The position numbers and the translations under genes are program-made. The notes beneath the pieces were generated by a model that did no database searches, had not been told where the DNA came from, and was given only the letters and a program-made list of their open reading frames with translations. This document shows positions 33,928 to 45,063 of a stretch of DNA of 64,000 bases, piece after piece (positions within the stretch are counted from its first letter, which is position 1; every line of letters begins with the position of its first letter). Source of the stretch: Erwinia endophytica. GTDB taxonomy: Bacteria; Pseudomonadota; Gammaproteobacteria; Enterobacterales; Enterobacteriaceae. The stretch spans positions 48,804-112,803 of the forward strand of contig NZ_RQVV01000036.1 of the NCBI RefSeq assembly GCF_009295515.1, read 5' to 3'.

Positions 33928-35250
33928 TCAGCAAGTGAACCAGCTATTGTAACGCCAGTGACGCCGCCAGATAATTCCCAATGCCAGCCCACGCAGTAGC
34001 AGAAAAACGGTCACCGCCAGCCACAAGCCATGATTCCCCAGTACAGGTACAGTAAAAAGTGTCAGCCCATATCCCAGTGCTGCAATCACCATGCTGTTAC
34101 GCATCTCACTTGCACGAGTCGCGCCAATAAACATGCCATCGAGCAGGTAGCACCACACGCCGCAGACTGGCAGTACTATTTGCCAGAACAGGTAAATGTC
34201 AGCCTGTTGGCGCAGTTCAGGCAAAGAAGTCAACAAGTTGACAATATGTGGCCCGGCCAGGGCATAGACCAGTGAAAACAACACAGCAACCACGCCAGCT
34301 TGACGACACGCGGCATGCCAGATCAGCAGTAGTTTGCTGCTATCCCGGGAGCCGAATGCCTCGCCTGAACAGGCTTCCACCGCATAGGCAAAGCCATCCA
34401 ACGCATAGGCGGTAAAAGTCAGGAACATCATCAGCACAGCATTAACCGCCACCACGTCCCTGCCAAGTCGGGCACCCAGTACGGTCAGCGAAACGAAGCA
34501 GAGCTGTAAAAGCAGCGAACGCAGCATGATATCCCGGTTAAGCCGCAGCAATCTTGCCAGGTTTCCCCGCCATGCCGTTTTCAGCATCACCAACGAGATA
34601 CCACGCAGTTTCAGCACCCGCCACACCATATACAACCCGATAATCAGCGTAACATACTCAGCAATAGCGGTAGCGGCGGCGGCGCCTTCAACGCCCCATC
34701 TCAGCTCAATCACCAGCCACCAATCCAGCACAATATTCACCAGGTTGCCGACGACTAACAAGATAACCGGAGCGCGGACATACTGCACGCCAAGCAGCCA
34801 ACCCAGTAGCACCAGGTTCGCCAGCGTGGCGGGCGCGCTCAGCCAGCGAATATTCATAAACAACGCGGCCTGGTGTAACACAGCGGTATCTCCACCGACT
34901 ACCGACAACGCAAGATGGTTCAGAGGAGATTTCAGCAGGATAAAGGCCATCCCGGCCAGCAGAGCGATAAGCAAAGGCTGTATCAGTGCTCGCACCAGTG
35001 CGGGCTTGTCACCTGAGCCAAAAGCTTGCGCAGTCAGTCCGGTGGTGCTCATACGTAGAAATAACAACAGCATAAATAAAAAGCTGGTAGCGCCAGTCCC
35101 AACCGCCACACCACCAAGATAGCTGGGGCTGTCCAGATGACCAATAACAGCGGTATCGACCAGCCCTAATAGTGGAACACTGACATTCGACAGGATCATT
35201 GGCAGAGCGAGTCGCCAGAGGTGTTTATCAGAAGGGGTCAGGAATCGCAT
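33928..35250 (-). CDS. dinF: MATE family efflux transporter DinF
   Basis: A 440-residue membrane protein with about twelve hydrophobic segments. The opening LWRLALPMILSNVSVPLLGLVDTAVIGHL is the MATE signature, repeated in the second half around VLGARLGRDVVAVNAVLM. It lies 107 bases downstream of lexA in the same direction, as in E. coli, where dinF is cotranscribed with lexA and induced by DNA damage. The physiological substrate is not established; protection from oxidants and bile salts has been reported in E. coli. Confidence 0.93.
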   Translation of the reverse strand: MRFLTPSDKHLWRLALPMILSNVSVPLLGLVDTAVIGHLDSPSYLGGVAVGTGATSFLFMLLLFLRMSTTGLTAQAFGSGDKPALVRALIQPLLIALLAGMAFILLKSPLNHLALSVVGGDTAVLHQAALFMNIRWLSAPATLANLVLLGWLLGVQYVRAPVILLVVGNLVNIVLDWWLVIELRWGVEGAAAATAIAEYVTLIIGLYMVWRVLKLRGISLVMLKTAWRGNLARLLRLNRDIMLRSLLLQLCFVSLTVLGARLGRDVVAVNAVLMMFLTFTAYALDGFAYAVEACSGEAFGSRDSSKLLLIWHAACRQAGVVAVLFSLVYALAGPHIVNLLTSLPELRQQADIYLFWQIVLPVCGVWCYLLDGMFIGATRASEMRNSMVIAALGYGLTLFTVPVLGNHGLWLAVTVFLLLRGLALGIIWRRHWRYNSWFTC

Positions 35251-35357
35251 CGTTATCCACTGTCATTCTGCGACAAACTCAAAGAAAGACTATCGGCAGT
35301 TGGAAAAAAATGACAACCAGTAAGACGCGCCGCCGAAGCCGCGCGCGGTCTTCAGGA

Positions 35358-35966
35358 TTATAGCCAGTTACCGTTGCGGATAACGCCCACCGCCAGCCCT
35401 TCGATTGTCAGGGTCTGCTGGCGAAGATCGACGACAATCGGTTGAAACTCACTGTTTTCCGGTAACAATTGTACCATATTGCCCTGTTTTTTCAGGCGCT
35501 TTACAGTGACTTCATCATCAATACGCGCCACCACAACCTGGCCATTACGCACGTCCTGGGTTTTATGGACCGCCAGCAGATCACCATCCATAATACCGAT
35601 ATCTTTCATCGACATACCGCTCACGCGCAGCAAAAAATCAGCACTGGGTCTGAACAGACCGGGATCCACCTGGTAGTGGCCTTCGATATGCTGTTCGGCC
35701 AGCAACGGTTCTCCGGCGGCGACGCGACCAATGAGTGGCAAACCGTCTTCTTCTTCCATCATCAGACGGATACCCCGTGACGCGCCAGTGACAATTTCGA
35801 TCACACCTTTACGCGCCAGTGCTTTGAGATGCTCTTCAGCCGCATTAGGGGAACGGAAACCAAGCTGTGTAGCGATTTCTGCCCGCGTAGGCGGCATACC
35901 GGTCTGATTAATATGGTCGCGTATCAGCTCATAAACCTGCTGCTGCCTTGCTGTTAGTGCTTTCAT
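35358..35966 (-). CDS. lexA: SOS repressor LexA
   Basis: A 202-residue repressor of the DNA-damage regulon, same length as E. coli LexA. The winged helix [24 protein letters not shown] lies near residues 25-48 (given here in part as [13 protein letters not shown]). The self-cleavage site Ala-Gly is in [12 protein letters not shown] near residue 84, the catalytic Ser in SGMSMKDIG near residue 119, and the catalytic Lys in [14 protein letters not shown] near residue 156. Two LexA boxes directly upstream indicate autoregulation. Confidence 0.97.
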   Translation of the reverse strand: MKALTARQQQVYELIRDHINQTGMPPTRAEIATQLGFRSPNAAEEHLKALARKGVIEIVTGASRGIRLMMEEEDGLPLIGRVAAGEPLLAEQHIEGHYQVDPGLFRPSADFLLRVSGMSMKDIGIMDGDLLAVHKTQDVRNGQVVVARIDDEVTVKRLKKQGNMVQLLPENSEFQPIVVDLRQQTLTIEGLAVGVIRNGNWL

Positions 35967-35974
35967 CCCGCCCC

Positions 35975-36010
35975 CTGGTTGTTTATACAGTCGACTGTGA
36001 GTATATACAG
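35975..36010. promoter_or_regulatory. Tandem LexA boxes controlling lexA-dinF
   Basis: CTGGTTGTTTATACAG (35975-35990) and CTGTGAGTATATACAG (35995-36010) fit the CTGT-N8-ACAG consensus, the first with one mismatch. Their centres are 20 bases apart, the same two-box arrangement known upstream of E. coli lexA. Confidence 0.93.
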
Positions 36011-36072
36011 GTATTTGCGCGTTGAAAACCTCAACCTGGATAAAAACAGTCGTTCGTTAAATATTGCGAGCG

Positions 36073-36441
36073 CTAACTGAAATGGGCAAAGAGCAACGCG
36101 CCCCAGACAAAAATGGCCAGTAGAATAGCCAGTAATACGGCTGCGGACCCCAGGTCTTTCGCCCGACCAGACAAGGTATGGAAATCCTGACCTATGCGAT
36201 CCACCACCGCCTCAATGGCGCTATTGATCAGCTCAACGATGATAACCAGCACCACGGAACCAATCAGCAAAACCCGCGCGATGGTATCAATATCCAGCCA
36301 ACTGGCCACCACAATGGCGAGAATCACCGCCAGCGTTTCCTGGCGAAATGCCGCTTCGTTTTGCCAGGCCGCCCGAAAGCCTTTCCATGAGTAACCTGCG
36401 GCTTTTATGATTCGGGTCAATCCGGTGACGTTATTTGTCAT
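36073..36441 (-). CDS. dgkA: Diacylglycerol kinase
   Basis: A 122-residue inner-membrane kinase that phosphorylates diacylglycerol produced during membrane-derived oligosaccharide synthesis. Three transmembrane segments are visible (LAVILAIVVASWL, VLLIGSVVLVIIVELIN, AVLLAILLAIFVWGALLF), with the active-site region ELINSAIEAVVDRIG and RAKDLGSAAV. The ATG at 36441 matches the E. coli start; the upstream extension to 36552 is not supported. It is divergent from plsB, so two phospholipid genes share a control region of about 120 bases. Confidence 0.95.
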   Translation of the reverse strand: MTNNVTGLTRIIKAAGYSWKGFRAAWQNEAAFRQETLAVILAIVVASWLDIDTIARVLLIGSVVLVIIVELINSAIEAVVDRIGQDFHTLSGRAKDLGSAAVLLAILLAIFVWGALLFAHFS

Positions 36442-36560
36442 AATGAGGGAACCCTTTGGAATGTTTAACGTCAATGTGTGAGTAGCGCGCATTTTGCAAC
36501 ACCACAGATCTCGCAGTCGCTTTCTGGTATGCTTGCGACGCTTTGCTAACAAGAGGCTTC

Positions 36561-38993
36561 ATGTTGTCTATGTCAGGTTGGCGTAATTTATATTATAACT
36601 TATTGAATTTACCGGTTAAATTCTTGGTAAAAAGTAAAGCGATTCCCGCCGAACCGGTTGTTGAACTGGGGATCGATACCTCGCGCCCTATTATGTATGT
36701 GCTACCGTACGATTCAAAGGCCGATTTGCTGGCGCTACGTGAACAGTGCCGCAAACAGGCTCTCCCTGATCCGTTAGAGCCATTGGAAATCGATGGTACC
36801 GTACTGCCACGTTATGTGTTTATCCATGATGGTCCCCGGGTATTCCCTTATTTCGTGCCGAATGTGGAATCAGTGAAACTCTTTCACGATTACCTGGATT
36901 TGCACCGCAGTAATCCGCACCTCGACATCCAGATGATGCCAGTCTCGGTGATGTTTGGCCGGGCGCCAGGTCGTGAGGTGCAGGGTGAAGATCAGCCTCA
37001 TCTGCGAGTGCTGAATGGCGTGCAAAAATTCTTCGCCATACTGTGGCTTGGTCGTGACAGCTTCGTGCGTTTCTCTCCGATTGTTTCTCTACGCCGCATG
37101 GCGACGGAACACGGCACGGACAAAACCATTGCCCAAAAGCTGGCCAGAGTAGCGAGAATGCACTTCGCCCGCCAGCGCCTGGCGGCAGTCGGTCCTCGTC
37201 TACCGCTCCGTCAGGACCTGTTCAGTAAACTATTGCAATCTAAAGCTATCGCCAAAGCGATAGAAGACGAGGCGCGTAGTAAGAAAATCTCTCAGGAAAA
37301 AGCGCAGCAGAACGCTGTTGAGATGATGGAAGAAATTGCGGCTGACTTCTCCTATGAAGCGATCCGTCTCACTGACCGTGTGATGGGCTGGACATGGAGT
37401 AAGTTATATAAAGGTATCAATGTGAACGGTGGCGAGCGTGTGCGTCAATTAGCGCAGGACGGTCATGAAATCGTTTATGTCCCCTGCCATCGCAGCCACA
37501 TGGACTACCTGCTACTCTCTTACGTACTTTACCATCAGGGGCTGGTTCCCCCGCATATCGCCGCCGGTATCAACCTCAACTTCTGGCCAGCTGGCCCAAT
37601 TTTCCGTCGTTTGGGGGCCTTCTTTATCCGTCGTACCTTTAAGGGCAACAAGCTTTATTCTACGGTGTTCCGCGAATATCTGGGTGAACTGTTTACCCGT
37701 GGTTATTCGATAGAATACTTTGTGGAAGGCGGCCGTTCCCGTACGGGGCGTCTGTTGGATCCGAAAACCGGTACACTGTCGATGACTATCCAGGCAATGT
37801 TGCGCGGCGGCAACCGCCCAATAACGCTGGTGCCGATTTATATTGGCTATGAGCACGTGATGGAGGTGGGGACCTACGCCAAAGAGTTACGTGGGGCAAC
37901 CAAAGAGAAAGAAGGTTTCATGCAGATGATCAACGGGTTGCGTAAACTACGCAACCTGGGCCAGGGGTATGTCAACTTCGGCGAACCACTGCCGCTGGTG
38001 AACTACCTGAATAATCATGTACCGGAATGGCGTGAGGCGATTGATCCCATCGAAGCCCAGCGTCCGGCCTGGCTGACGCCAGCGGTGAACGATATCGCAC
38101 AGCGCGTCATGGTACGGATTAACAACGCCGGTGCAGCCAACGCCATGAATCTGTGTGTTACCGCGCTGCTGGCTTCACGTCAGCGTTCATTGACTCGCGA
38201 GCAACTGATTGAGCAGTTGGAATGCTATACCCAATTGTTACGCAACGTGCCCTATTCGCCGGATTCCACCGTACCGGAAATGACGCCTGAAGCGCTGATG
38301 GATCATGCGCTGAGCCTGAACAAGTTCCAACTCGAACAGGATAACATCGGCGAAATTATCGTGTTGCCGCGAGAGCAAGCGATACTGATGACCTATTACC
38401 GTAATAACATTCACCATATGTTGGTGATGCCGTCGGTTATTGCAGTGATCCTGATGCAGCATCATGAAGTAACGCGTGCAGAATTGCTGCGCCAGGTCAG
38501 CATCATTTATCCTATGCTGAAGAGTGAATTGTTCCTGCGGTGGGAAAAAGAAGACTTACCAGCAGTGCTGGATGAACTGATCGCCGAAATGGCTCGTCAG
38601 GGCCTGTTGAGCGCGGATCCGCAAACGTTACGTCTCATCTCCGCTCGTTTTCATACATTACAGTTGCTGGCGGCAGGCGTGCGAGAAACACTGCAACGCT
38701 ATGCCATCACGTTCTCCATCCTCAGCGCAAATCCGTCAATTAACCGCAGTACACTGGAGAAAGAGAGTCGCACCATGGCTCAGCGTCTGTCAGTATTGCA
38801 TGGCATCAACGCACCGGAATTCTTCGACAAAGCCGTATTCTCCACGCTGGTGTTGACGCTGCGCGACGAAGGTTATATCAGTGATACCGGAGATGCACGG
38901 GTCGAACAGACCAACAAGGTCTATCAAATGCTGGCCGAGTTGATTACGCAGGATGTCAGGATGACCATTGAAAGTGCGGTCACGCACGAGTAA
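36561..38993 (+). CDS. plsB: Glycerol-3-phosphate acyltransferase PlsB
   Basis: About 810 residues, a membrane-associated enzyme that adds the first acyl chain to glycerol-3-phosphate. The HX4D motif is [13 protein letters not shown] near residue 310; [28 protein letters not shown] and the [13 protein letters not shown] block follow in order. The ATG at 36561 has AAGAGG four bases upstream; the ATG at 36570 begins MSGW as in E. coli but is farther from that site, so either is possible. The length fits the family (807 in E. coli). Confidence 0.96.
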   Translation: MLSMSGWRNLYYNLLNLPVKFLVKSKAIPAEPVVELGIDTSRPIMYVLPYDSKADLLALREQCRKQALPDPLEPLEIDGTVLPRYVFIHDGPRVFPYFVPNVESVKLFHDYLDLHRSNPHLDIQMMPVSVMFGRAPGREVQGEDQPHLRVLNGVQKFFAILWLGRDSFVRFSPIVSLRRMATEHGTDKTIAQKLARVARMHFARQRLAAVGPRLPLRQDLFSKLLQSKAIAKAIEDEARSKKISQEKAQQNAVEMMEEIAADFSYEAIRLTDRVMGWTWSKLYKGINVNGGERVRQLAQDGHEIVYVPCHRSHMDYLLLSYVLYHQGLVPPHIAAGINLNFWPAGPIFRRLGAFFIRRTFKGNKLYSTVFREYLGELFTRGYSIEYFVEGGRSRTGRLLDPKTGTLSMTIQAMLRGGNRPITLVPIYIGYEHVMEVGTYAKELRGATKEKEGFMQMINGLRKLRNLGQGYVNFGEPLPLVNYLNNHVPEWREAIDPIEAQRPAWLTPAVNDIAQRVMVRINNAGAANAMNLCVTALLASRQRSLTREQLIEQLECYTQLLRNVPYSPDSTVPEMTPEALMDHALSLNKFQLEQDNIGEIIVLPREQAILMTYYRNNIHHMLVMPSVIAVILMQHHEVTRAELLRQVSIIYPMLKSELFLRWEKEDLPAVLDELIAEMARQGLLSADPQTLRLISARFHTLQLLAAGVRETLQRYAITFSILSANPSINRSTLEKESRTMAQRLSVLHGINAPEFFDKAVFSTLVLTLRDEGYISDTGDARVEQTNKVYQMLAELITQDVRMTIESAVTHE

Positions 38994-39177
38994 GGCGAGC
39001 GACTGGCCAGTGTAAAACCGGCTTCGTGGATAATGTCGCACGAGTGCTATTCTATCAGGGCGTTGCGGTTGTTTAACCGCAACGCCCTCGTTTATGGCAG
39101 TCCGCATAAGCAACGGTCTTACGCATGAACACACATAAACCAGAGCGGCACAAAACGATATTGCAAAACGGCCTCGG

Positions 39178-40062
39178 TCAAAGCCAACTGGCCAGAGGCG
39201 CACAGCTCAACACGATACCAACAAACAGCACCAGTCCGACGTAGTTATTGTTCAGGAAGGCCTGGAAACACGCCTCGCGCTCACGGTCGGTGATCAGTCT
39301 CTGCTGATGCACAAATAGCGCGCCAGCTAACAGGATTGACCAGTAAAACGCCCCACCCAATTGCATCATCCAGCCAATTAATGCCATCAGCGCCAGTGTG
39401 ACAAATTGTAGCAAGCCAATAATCAATTTATCGAAACGACCAAACAAGATAGCCGTCGACTTCACGCCAATTCGCAGATCATCATCACGATCAACCATCG
39501 CATATTGCGTGTCGTAGGCCACCGTCCAGCAGATATTGACCAAAAACAGCAACCAACACGTCAATGGTACCGTTTCACTTACCGCAGCCCACCCCATCGG
39601 GATTGCCCAGCCAAACGCAGCGCCCAACACCACCTGCGGCAGATGGGTGTAGCGTTTCATAAACGGATAAACCCATGCCAGCGCCAGCCCAGCGAACGAC
39701 AGCCAGATAGTCATCGCATTCATGGTCAACACCAGACCAAAAGAGATTAACACCAGCCCGCCAAACAACAGCCTGGCCTCCTTTGAGGTCACTGCTCCGC
39801 TGGCCAATGGACGGGTGCGTGTGCGCTTCACATACCCATCAATTTTGCGGTCAGCGAAATCATTCACCACACAGCCAGCGGCACGCATAAAAAAGACGCC
39901 CAAAATAAAGACCACCAGCACATTCAGCGGAGGGATACGCATCCCAGCCAGCCATAAGGCCCACAAGGTAGGCCACAGCAACAATAGCGTACCGATCGGT
40001 TTATCAATACGCATCAGACGGCTCCATGCCTGAAATTTATTCATTGACAGACTTCTCTCCAC
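39178..40062 (-). CDS. ubiA: 4-hydroxybenzoate octaprenyltransferase
   Basis: About 294 residues, an intramembrane prenyltransferase that attaches the polyprenyl tail to 4-hydroxybenzoate in ubiquinone synthesis. Both Asp-rich motifs are present: [20 protein letters not shown] near residue 70 and [15 protein letters not shown] near residue 190. [21 protein letters not shown] opens the first helix. I choose the GTG at 40062: it sits seven bases after GGGAGG and aligns with the E. coli start, while the longer ATG frame lies inside ubiC. It follows ubiC by one base, so the two steps are coupled. Confidence 0.94.
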   Translation of the reverse strand: MERSLSMNKFQAWSRLMRIDKPIGTLLLLWPTLWALWLAGMRIPPLNVLVVFILGVFFMRAAGCVVNDFADRKIDGYVKRTRTRPLASGAVTSKEARLLFGGLVLISFGLVLTMNAMTIWLSFAGLALAWVYPFMKRYTHLPQVVLGAAFGWAIPMGWAAVSETVPLTCWLLFLVNICWTVAYDTQYAMVDRDDDLRIGVKSTAILFGRFDKLIIGLLQFVTLALMALIGWMMQLGGAFYWSILLAGALFVHQQRLITDREREACFQAFLNNNYVGLVLFVGIVLSCAPLASWL

Positions 40063-40063
40063 G

Positions 40064-40591
40064 CTACAACCTCCCATCATCCTGCTCCGGCCAGTACAGC
40101 GGAGCAGGCGGTAAAAACAATTCGGTCAGTAATAATGGTTTGCCGGAAAGACGCAAACGCGAACGACGTCCCAATAATCCCTCCACCTGCCCCAGTTCAA
40201 TGAAATCACGCGTCAGGGTTGAGGAAGCAAACAGATAGCGCCCCAACGGGCGCGAACCCAACTGCTGCAACATTTTTTCCGGACCATCCAGCGTCGACTC
40301 GGGCACAATGGTGCGCCCCGCCAGCCAGGGTTCACCATCGCCACACAGCAGAACTTCCCGTAACCAGTAACGCGATTCCTGCGGCAACAACCTCACGTCA
40401 TCCCCAACGTCTTCAGCGGTAATAAACCCTTCCTGTCGCACCATCGCCGTGACCTGCCCGCAATGGCGTTCAAAGCGCTGGGTCATGGAATCTTCTTCCA
40501 TTAACCAGTTGAGCGCGGGAGCCGTCAGCAAAGACGAGGACGATGGCAACCATTCAAGGGCGCGCAACTGTGACAACACATGATCGGTCAT
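40064..40591 (-). CDS. ubiC: Chorismate pyruvate-lyase
   Basis: A 175-residue enzyme that removes pyruvate from chorismate to give 4-hydroxybenzoate, the first committed step to ubiquinone. LRALEWL near the start, the substrate-contact arginine in [17 protein letters not shown] near residue 80, ARTIVP-like [11 protein letters not shown] near residue 105, and [10 protein letters not shown] at the end fit the family. The ATG at 40591 follows AGAGGCTA. Somewhat longer than E. coli UbiC (165). Confidence 0.93.
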   Translation of the reverse strand: MTDHVLSQLRALEWLPSSSSLLTAPALNWLMEEDSMTQRFERHCGQVTAMVRQEGFITAEDVGDDVRLLPQESRYWLREVLLCGDGEPWLAGRTIVPESTLDGPEKMLQQLGSRPLGRYLFASSTLTRDFIELGQVEGLLGRRSRLRLSGKPLLLTELFLPPAPLYWPEQDDGRL

Positions 40592-40809
40592 TAGCCTCTC
40601 CGGACAAAAATTTCGGGGAATAGTGTAACGCAGACCTGGTAGCAGGACACGACGTGACCACCTCAATTCCGGAGAGTTTTAACGGCCCAACAGACGATTG
40701 CGTTCTAAACGCGCCAGAAACACAGACTGGGGACGTCACAACAGACCACGGAAATATCAAAGACAACCCGTGCGGGTTGCCGGTTGGTTCTGGCGCAAAT
40801 GACCGGTTA

Positions 40810-40837
40810 TAAAAGGCCGGTGCTTACGCGACCGGCC
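40810..40837 (-). terminator. pgi terminator
   Basis: On the minus strand GGCCGGT and ACCGGCC form a stem around a nine-base loop, followed by TTTTAT. It lies about 30 bases after the pgi stop codon. Confidence 0.85.
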
Positions 40838-40865
40838 CGATGGCAAACGACAGACAACTCAATGC

Positions 40866-42515
40866 TCAGTCACGCCAGTTTTTATAGCGATTAATCAGAC
40901 CGTTGGTTGAACTGTCATGGCTGCTTACCGCCTCACTGCCGGACAGTTCTGGCAGGATACGATTTGCTAACTGTTTGCCCAGCTCAACACCCCATTGATC
41001 AAAGGTGAAAATATTGAGGATCGCGCCCTGAGTAAAGATTTTATGTTCATACAGCGCAATCAGCGCACCCAGGCTGAACGGCGTGATATCGCGCAGCAGG
41101 ATGGAATTGGTGGGACGGTTTCCTTCAAACACTTTAAACGGCACGATGTGTTCAACAGACTTCGCCTCTTTCCCCGCGTCGATAAACTCTTTTTCAACCA
41201 CCTCGCGTGATTTTCCGAACGCCAGTGCTTCAGTCTGCGCAAAGAAGTTCGACAGCAGTTTAGCGTGATGGTCTCCCAACTTGTTATGGCTAATGGCCGG
41301 TGCGATGAAGTCACAGGGAACCATTTTAGTTCCCTGATGAATCAGTTGGTAAAACGCATGCTGACCATTTGTGCCCGGCTCACCCCAGATAATCGGGCCA
41401 GTTTGATAAGAAACCGGGTTACCGTTACGGTCAACATACTTACCGTTAGATTCCATGTTGCCTTGCTGAAAATAAGCAGCAAAGCGATGCATATACTGAT
41501 CGTAAGGCAGGATAGCTTCCGTTTCGGCACCAAAGAAATTGTTATACCAGATACCAATCAATGCCAGAGTCACCGGCAGGTTTTTCTCGATCGGGGTGGT
41601 GGAGAAATGCTTATCCATAGCATGTGCGCCACTCAGCAGTTTCTCGAAGTTATCGAAGCCGATTGACAGGATGATCGATAAACCAATCGCTGACCACAGG
41701 GAATAACGACCACCAACCCAGTCCCAGAATTCGAACATATTGGCGGTATCAATACCGAACTCGCTTACCGCCTTACCATTGGTGGACAAGGCCACGAAGT
41801 GCTTCGCGACGTGTTTCTCATCCCCTGCGGTTTTCAAAAACCAGTCCCGCGCACTGTGGGCATTGGTCATGGTTTCCTGGGTGGTGAACGTTTTAGAGGC
41901 GACCAGGAACAGCGTGGTTTCCGGACTGAGGTTCTTAATCGTTTCAGCAATATGTGTGCCATCGACGTTAGACACAAAGTGCATGTTCAGGTGATTTTTG
42001 TACGGACGCAGCGCCTCGGTGACCATATATGGTCCCAAATCAGAACCACCGATACCTATGTTTACTACATCGGTAATCGGCTTGCCAGTGTAGCCTTTCC
42101 ACTCGCCGCTGATGATGCGCTCAGAGAACGATTTCATCTTCGCCAACACCGCATTCACTTCCGGCATGACGTCCTTACCCTCCACCACGATGGGGGTATT
42201 ACTGCGGTTACGCAGGGCAACGTGCAGTACGGCACGATCTTCAGTCCGGTTGATTTTTTCACCAGAGAACATCGACTTGATGGCTCCCTGTAAATCGGTC
42301 TCTTTAGCCAGCGCCTGCAACTTGCTGAGGGTTTCGTGGGTGATACGGTTTTTGGAATAATCCACCAGCATCAGATCGTCGAAGGTGGCAGAGAACGTCG
42401 CGAAACGGTTGCTGTCTTTGACAAACAGATCAGCGATTTTGACATCCTTCATCTCTTCAAAATGCTGCTGCAACGCTTTCCAGGCAGCGGTTTGTGTCGG
42501 ATTGATATTTTTCAT
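40866..42515 (-). CDS. pgi: Glucose-6-phosphate isomerase
   Basis: A 549-residue glycolytic enzyme interconverting glucose-6-phosphate and fructose-6-phosphate; length equals E. coli Pgi. [18 protein letters not shown] near residue 150 and [18 protein letters not shown] near residue 265 bind the phosphate; MESNGK and the catalytic Glu and His follow ([23 protein letters not shown]), and [15 protein letters not shown] with the ring-opening region closes the core. RBS and ATG at 42515 are conventional. It is divergent from lysC. Confidence 0.97.
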   Translation of the reverse strand: MKNINPTQTAAWKALQQHFEEMKDVKIADLFVKDSNRFATFSATFDDLMLVDYSKNRITHETLSKLQALAKETDLQGAIKSMFSGEKINRTEDRAVLHVALRNRSNTPIVVEGKDVMPEVNAVLAKMKSFSERIISGEWKGYTGKPITDVVNIGIGGSDLGPYMVTEALRPYKNHLNMHFVSNVDGTHIAETIKNLSPETTLFLVASKTFTTQETMTNAHSARDWFLKTAGDEKHVAKHFVALSTNGKAVSEFGIDTANMFEFWDWVGGRYSLWSAIGLSIILSIGFDNFEKLLSGAHAMDKHFSTTPIEKNLPVTLALIGIWYNNFFGAETEAILPYDQYMHRFAAYFQQGNMESNGKYVDRNGNPVSYQTGPIIWGEPGTNGQHAFYQLIHQGTKMVPCDFIAPAISHNKLGDHHAKLLSNFFAQTEALAFGKSREVVEKEFIDAGKEAKSVEHIVPFKVFEGNRPTNSILLRDITPFSLGALIALYEHKIFTQGAILNIFTFDQWGVELGKQLANRILPELSGSEAVSSHDSSTNGLINRYKNWRD

Positions 42516-42986
42516 AGCAACACACTCTTTTTATTTAAGAACCGTCAATCAGGCCGGACGCAAGGTTACCTGTTACGAGCTTTCAGCGCCCCTTTTCCTG
42601 CAACAGGTCACCACTATCACGGGAGATGATTCCCCCTTAGTCCGGGACTATTTATCACTACTACTCAGGTAATGAGGATAATGCCCGCTCAGAGTTTCAG
42701 TATGACTATTCTTGCTGACGAAAGGAAAATTTTTATGGCGCGGCCTGGCTGATGTCAGCTCTTTTGCTTCGATTTTAACAAAGTAAAAATTTAGTATTTT
42801 CAAAAAAATAGACAATACTGCACATTATTGAGTACAGGGTTAACAATCAGACACACCTTATCAGCGCCATATAAACGTCAAGACATCCTCAGCGCAACAC
42901 GCTCCCGGCCGCAGGTAGAACTTGCTCTGCCGGAGACAGACCGTCCCCGTCCGGATGATGATATTGCCTGACTCAAACACCCGGCT

Positions 42987-43112
42987 GAATTCAGCATCAA
43001 CGCGATGTGTCGGGTGCTGAAGGTGACCCGCAGCAGCGGGTAGGTCTGGCGCAACCGCCGTCAGGTGATGAATGCACGGCAATTCTGGTGTCGTCTTTCG
43101 CACGACTCCTGA
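42987..43112 (+). pseudogene. Relic of an IS3-family transposase (orfB start region)
   Basis: The frame reads EFSINAMCRVLKVTRSSG, an in-frame TAG, then VWRNRRQVMNARQFWCRL before a stop. This resembles the beginning of IS3-group OrfB proteins (CRVLxVSRSGYYAWRxR). It is short, interrupted and has no visible terminal repeats. The rest of the 42516-43228 stretch contains the pgi promoter region and no recognisable gene. Confidence 0.5.
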
Positions 43113-43228
43113 CATCTCTAAGGTGCAGGCATTTATGTGCTAACAATAATAAGACCAGAGCAAAATGACAATTTCTCCAACGCCAGTCATTGACATCGAC
43201 GTCAGAACCCGATATTTCTATCGCGCTA

Positions 43229-43425
43229 ATTGCGCAGTTGATGCGCAAGCCAGAAGAGGCGCGTCGCCCAGGCAGTGTGTTGGAGGATCCGTATCCGCAG
43301 AAGACACATCAGGGGGAGCGACGCCGAGGTACAAACCACGCGGAATGGGGCGTATCGACTGCAGGGGCTGAATCCCCTGGGTTGTCACCAGGATCGTTCG
43401 ACAGTCAGACGATCCCTGTCCTGAT
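43229..43425 (+). promoter_or_regulatory. Lysine riboswitch (L box) of lysC
   Basis: The stretch follows the E. coli lysC leader block by block: AGCCAGAAGAGGCGCG, TTGGAGGA, AGGGGGAGCGACGCCGAGG, GGGGCTGAATCCCCTGGGTT and GTCACCAGGATCGTTCG. A GGATCGT/ACGATCC stem closes the aptamer near 43391-43414. About 170 bases of expression platform follow, ending in CTTCCCTTGTGCCAAGGCTG just before the start codon, also as in E. coli. Binding of lysine should lower lysC expression. Edges are approximate. Confidence 0.93.
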
Positions 43426-43592
43426 TACCGGCGTCGCAGCGCATCCCGCTGTCATCCTCGCTAATCGGGTATACAAGGTGGGGCGCTTCTGGGTGACTCG
43501 TAGTAAAAACCCTTTTCTACGTCTGCCCCGTTTCTGCTCTTCCCTTGTGCCAAGGCTGATGGAATCTAACCTGACACGAGGAATGTCAAGAC

Positions 43593-44948
43593 ATGTCCCA
43601 ATCTTCATTGATCGTGGCAAAATTTGGCGGCACCAGCGTTGCCGACTTTGTCGCGATGAATCGCAGCGCCGACGTGGTGCTGTCCGATCCGAATGTTCGC
43701 CTGGTGGTACTTTCCGCCTCTGCGGGAGTCACCAACCTGCTGGTGTCTCTGGCTGATGGTCAGGAACAGGAGCAGCGCGCTTACCTGTTGGATGAAATCC
43801 GCCGTATTCAGTACGCCATCGTCGATCAGTTGGACCAGCCTGATGTTATCCGCGAAGAAGTCGATCGCATGTTGGAAAACATCACGATGTTGTCTGAAGC
43901 AGCGGCGCTGGCGACCTCCAGCGCGTTGACCGATGAACTGGTCAGCCACGGTGAACTGTTGTCCAGTCTGTTGTTCGTGGAGATCCTGCGTCAGCGCAAG
44001 GTCGAGTCCGTGTGGTTTGACGTGCGTAAGGTGATGCGCACCAGCGACCGCTTTGGCCGTGCCGAACCGGATGTGGCCTTGCTGGCCGAACTGTCTCAGT
44101 CACAGTTGGCGCCGCGCCTGCAGGAAGCGCTGATCGTAACCCAGGGATTTATCGGTAGTGAAGCGAAAGGCCGTACCACTACGCTGGGACGGGGCGGCAG
44201 CGACTACACGGCGGCACTGCTTGGCGAGGCGCTACAGGCTAGCCGCATCGATATCTGGACTGATGTGGCGGGCATCTACACCACCGATCCGCGCATAGTG
44301 CCAGCAGCAAAGCGTATTGATGAAATCACCTTTGAAGAAGCGGCTGAAATGGCGACCTTCGGGGCAAAAGTACTGCATCCGGCTACGTTATTACCCGCAG
44401 TCCGCTGCGATATCCCGGTCTTTGTGGGTTCAAGCAAGGATCCTGCCGCAGGCGGTACCCGCGTCTGCAACCAGACACAGAATCCACCGCTGTTCCGTGC
44501 CATGGCTCTACGTCGCAAGCAGACGCTACTCACACTACACAGCCTGAATATGCTGCACGCACGAGGTTTCCTGGCCGAAGTGTTCAACATCCTGGCCCGC
44601 CACAGTATTTCCGTGGATCTGATAACCACCTCCGAAGTCAGCGTGGCACTGACCCTGGATACCACCGGGTCCACCACCACCGGTGAAAGCCTGCTGACTC
44701 AGGCACTGCTCACCGAGCTTTCTTCCCTGTGCCGGGTGGAAGTAGAAGAAAATCTGGCGCTGGTGGCGATCATTGGCAACAACCTGTCCCACGCCTGCGG
44801 CGTCGGCAAAGAAGTGTTTGGCGCACTGGAGCCGTTCAATCTACGCCTGATTTGCTATGGCGCCAGCAGCTATAACCTGTGTTTCCTGGTACCGGGCGAT
44901 GACGCGGAACAAGTGGTACAGGCACTGCACCGCAATTTGTTCGAATGA
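43593..44948 (+). CDS. lysC: Lysine-sensitive aspartokinase III
   Basis: A 451-residue enzyme that phosphorylates aspartate, the first step toward lysine, threonine and methionine. The kinase domain opens with IVAKFGGTSVADF; LGRGGSDYTAALL near residue 198 and WTDVAGIYTTDPR near residue 225 bind nucleotide and aspartate. Two ACT domains occupy the C-terminal part (from about LLTLHSLNMLHARGFLAEVF) and bind lysine. Length and the lysine riboswitch upstream identify it as LysC rather than ThrA or MetL. GAGG precedes the ATG by about eight bases. Confidence 0.96.
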   Translation: MSQSSLIVAKFGGTSVADFVAMNRSADVVLSDPNVRLVVLSASAGVTNLLVSLADGQEQEQRAYLLDEIRRIQYAIVDQLDQPDVIREEVDRMLENITMLSEAAALATSSALTDELVSHGELLSSLLFVEILRQRKVESVWFDVRKVMRTSDRFGRAEPDVALLAELSQSQLAPRLQEALIVTQGFIGSEAKGRTTTLGRGGSDYTAALLGEALQASRIDIWTDVAGIYTTDPRIVPAAKRIDEITFEEAAEMATFGAKVLHPATLLPAVRCDIPVFVGSSKDPAAGGTRVCNQTQNPPLFRAMALRRKQTLLTLHSLNMLHARGFLAEVFNILARHSISVDLITTSEVSVALTLDTTGSTTTGESLLTQALLTELSSLCRVEVEENLALVAIIGNNLSHACGVGKEVFGALEPFNLRLICYGASSYNLCFLVPGDDAEQVVQALHRNLFE

Positions 44949-45063
44949 TCCTTAATTTGCCGGCGTTTAATCATCCCAGATAAAAATCTGAAATTCGGCG
45001 ATTGTAATTCCGTCATATATGTTGATAATTCCGCATGTTAACAACAAAAACTGCGAGATTATT

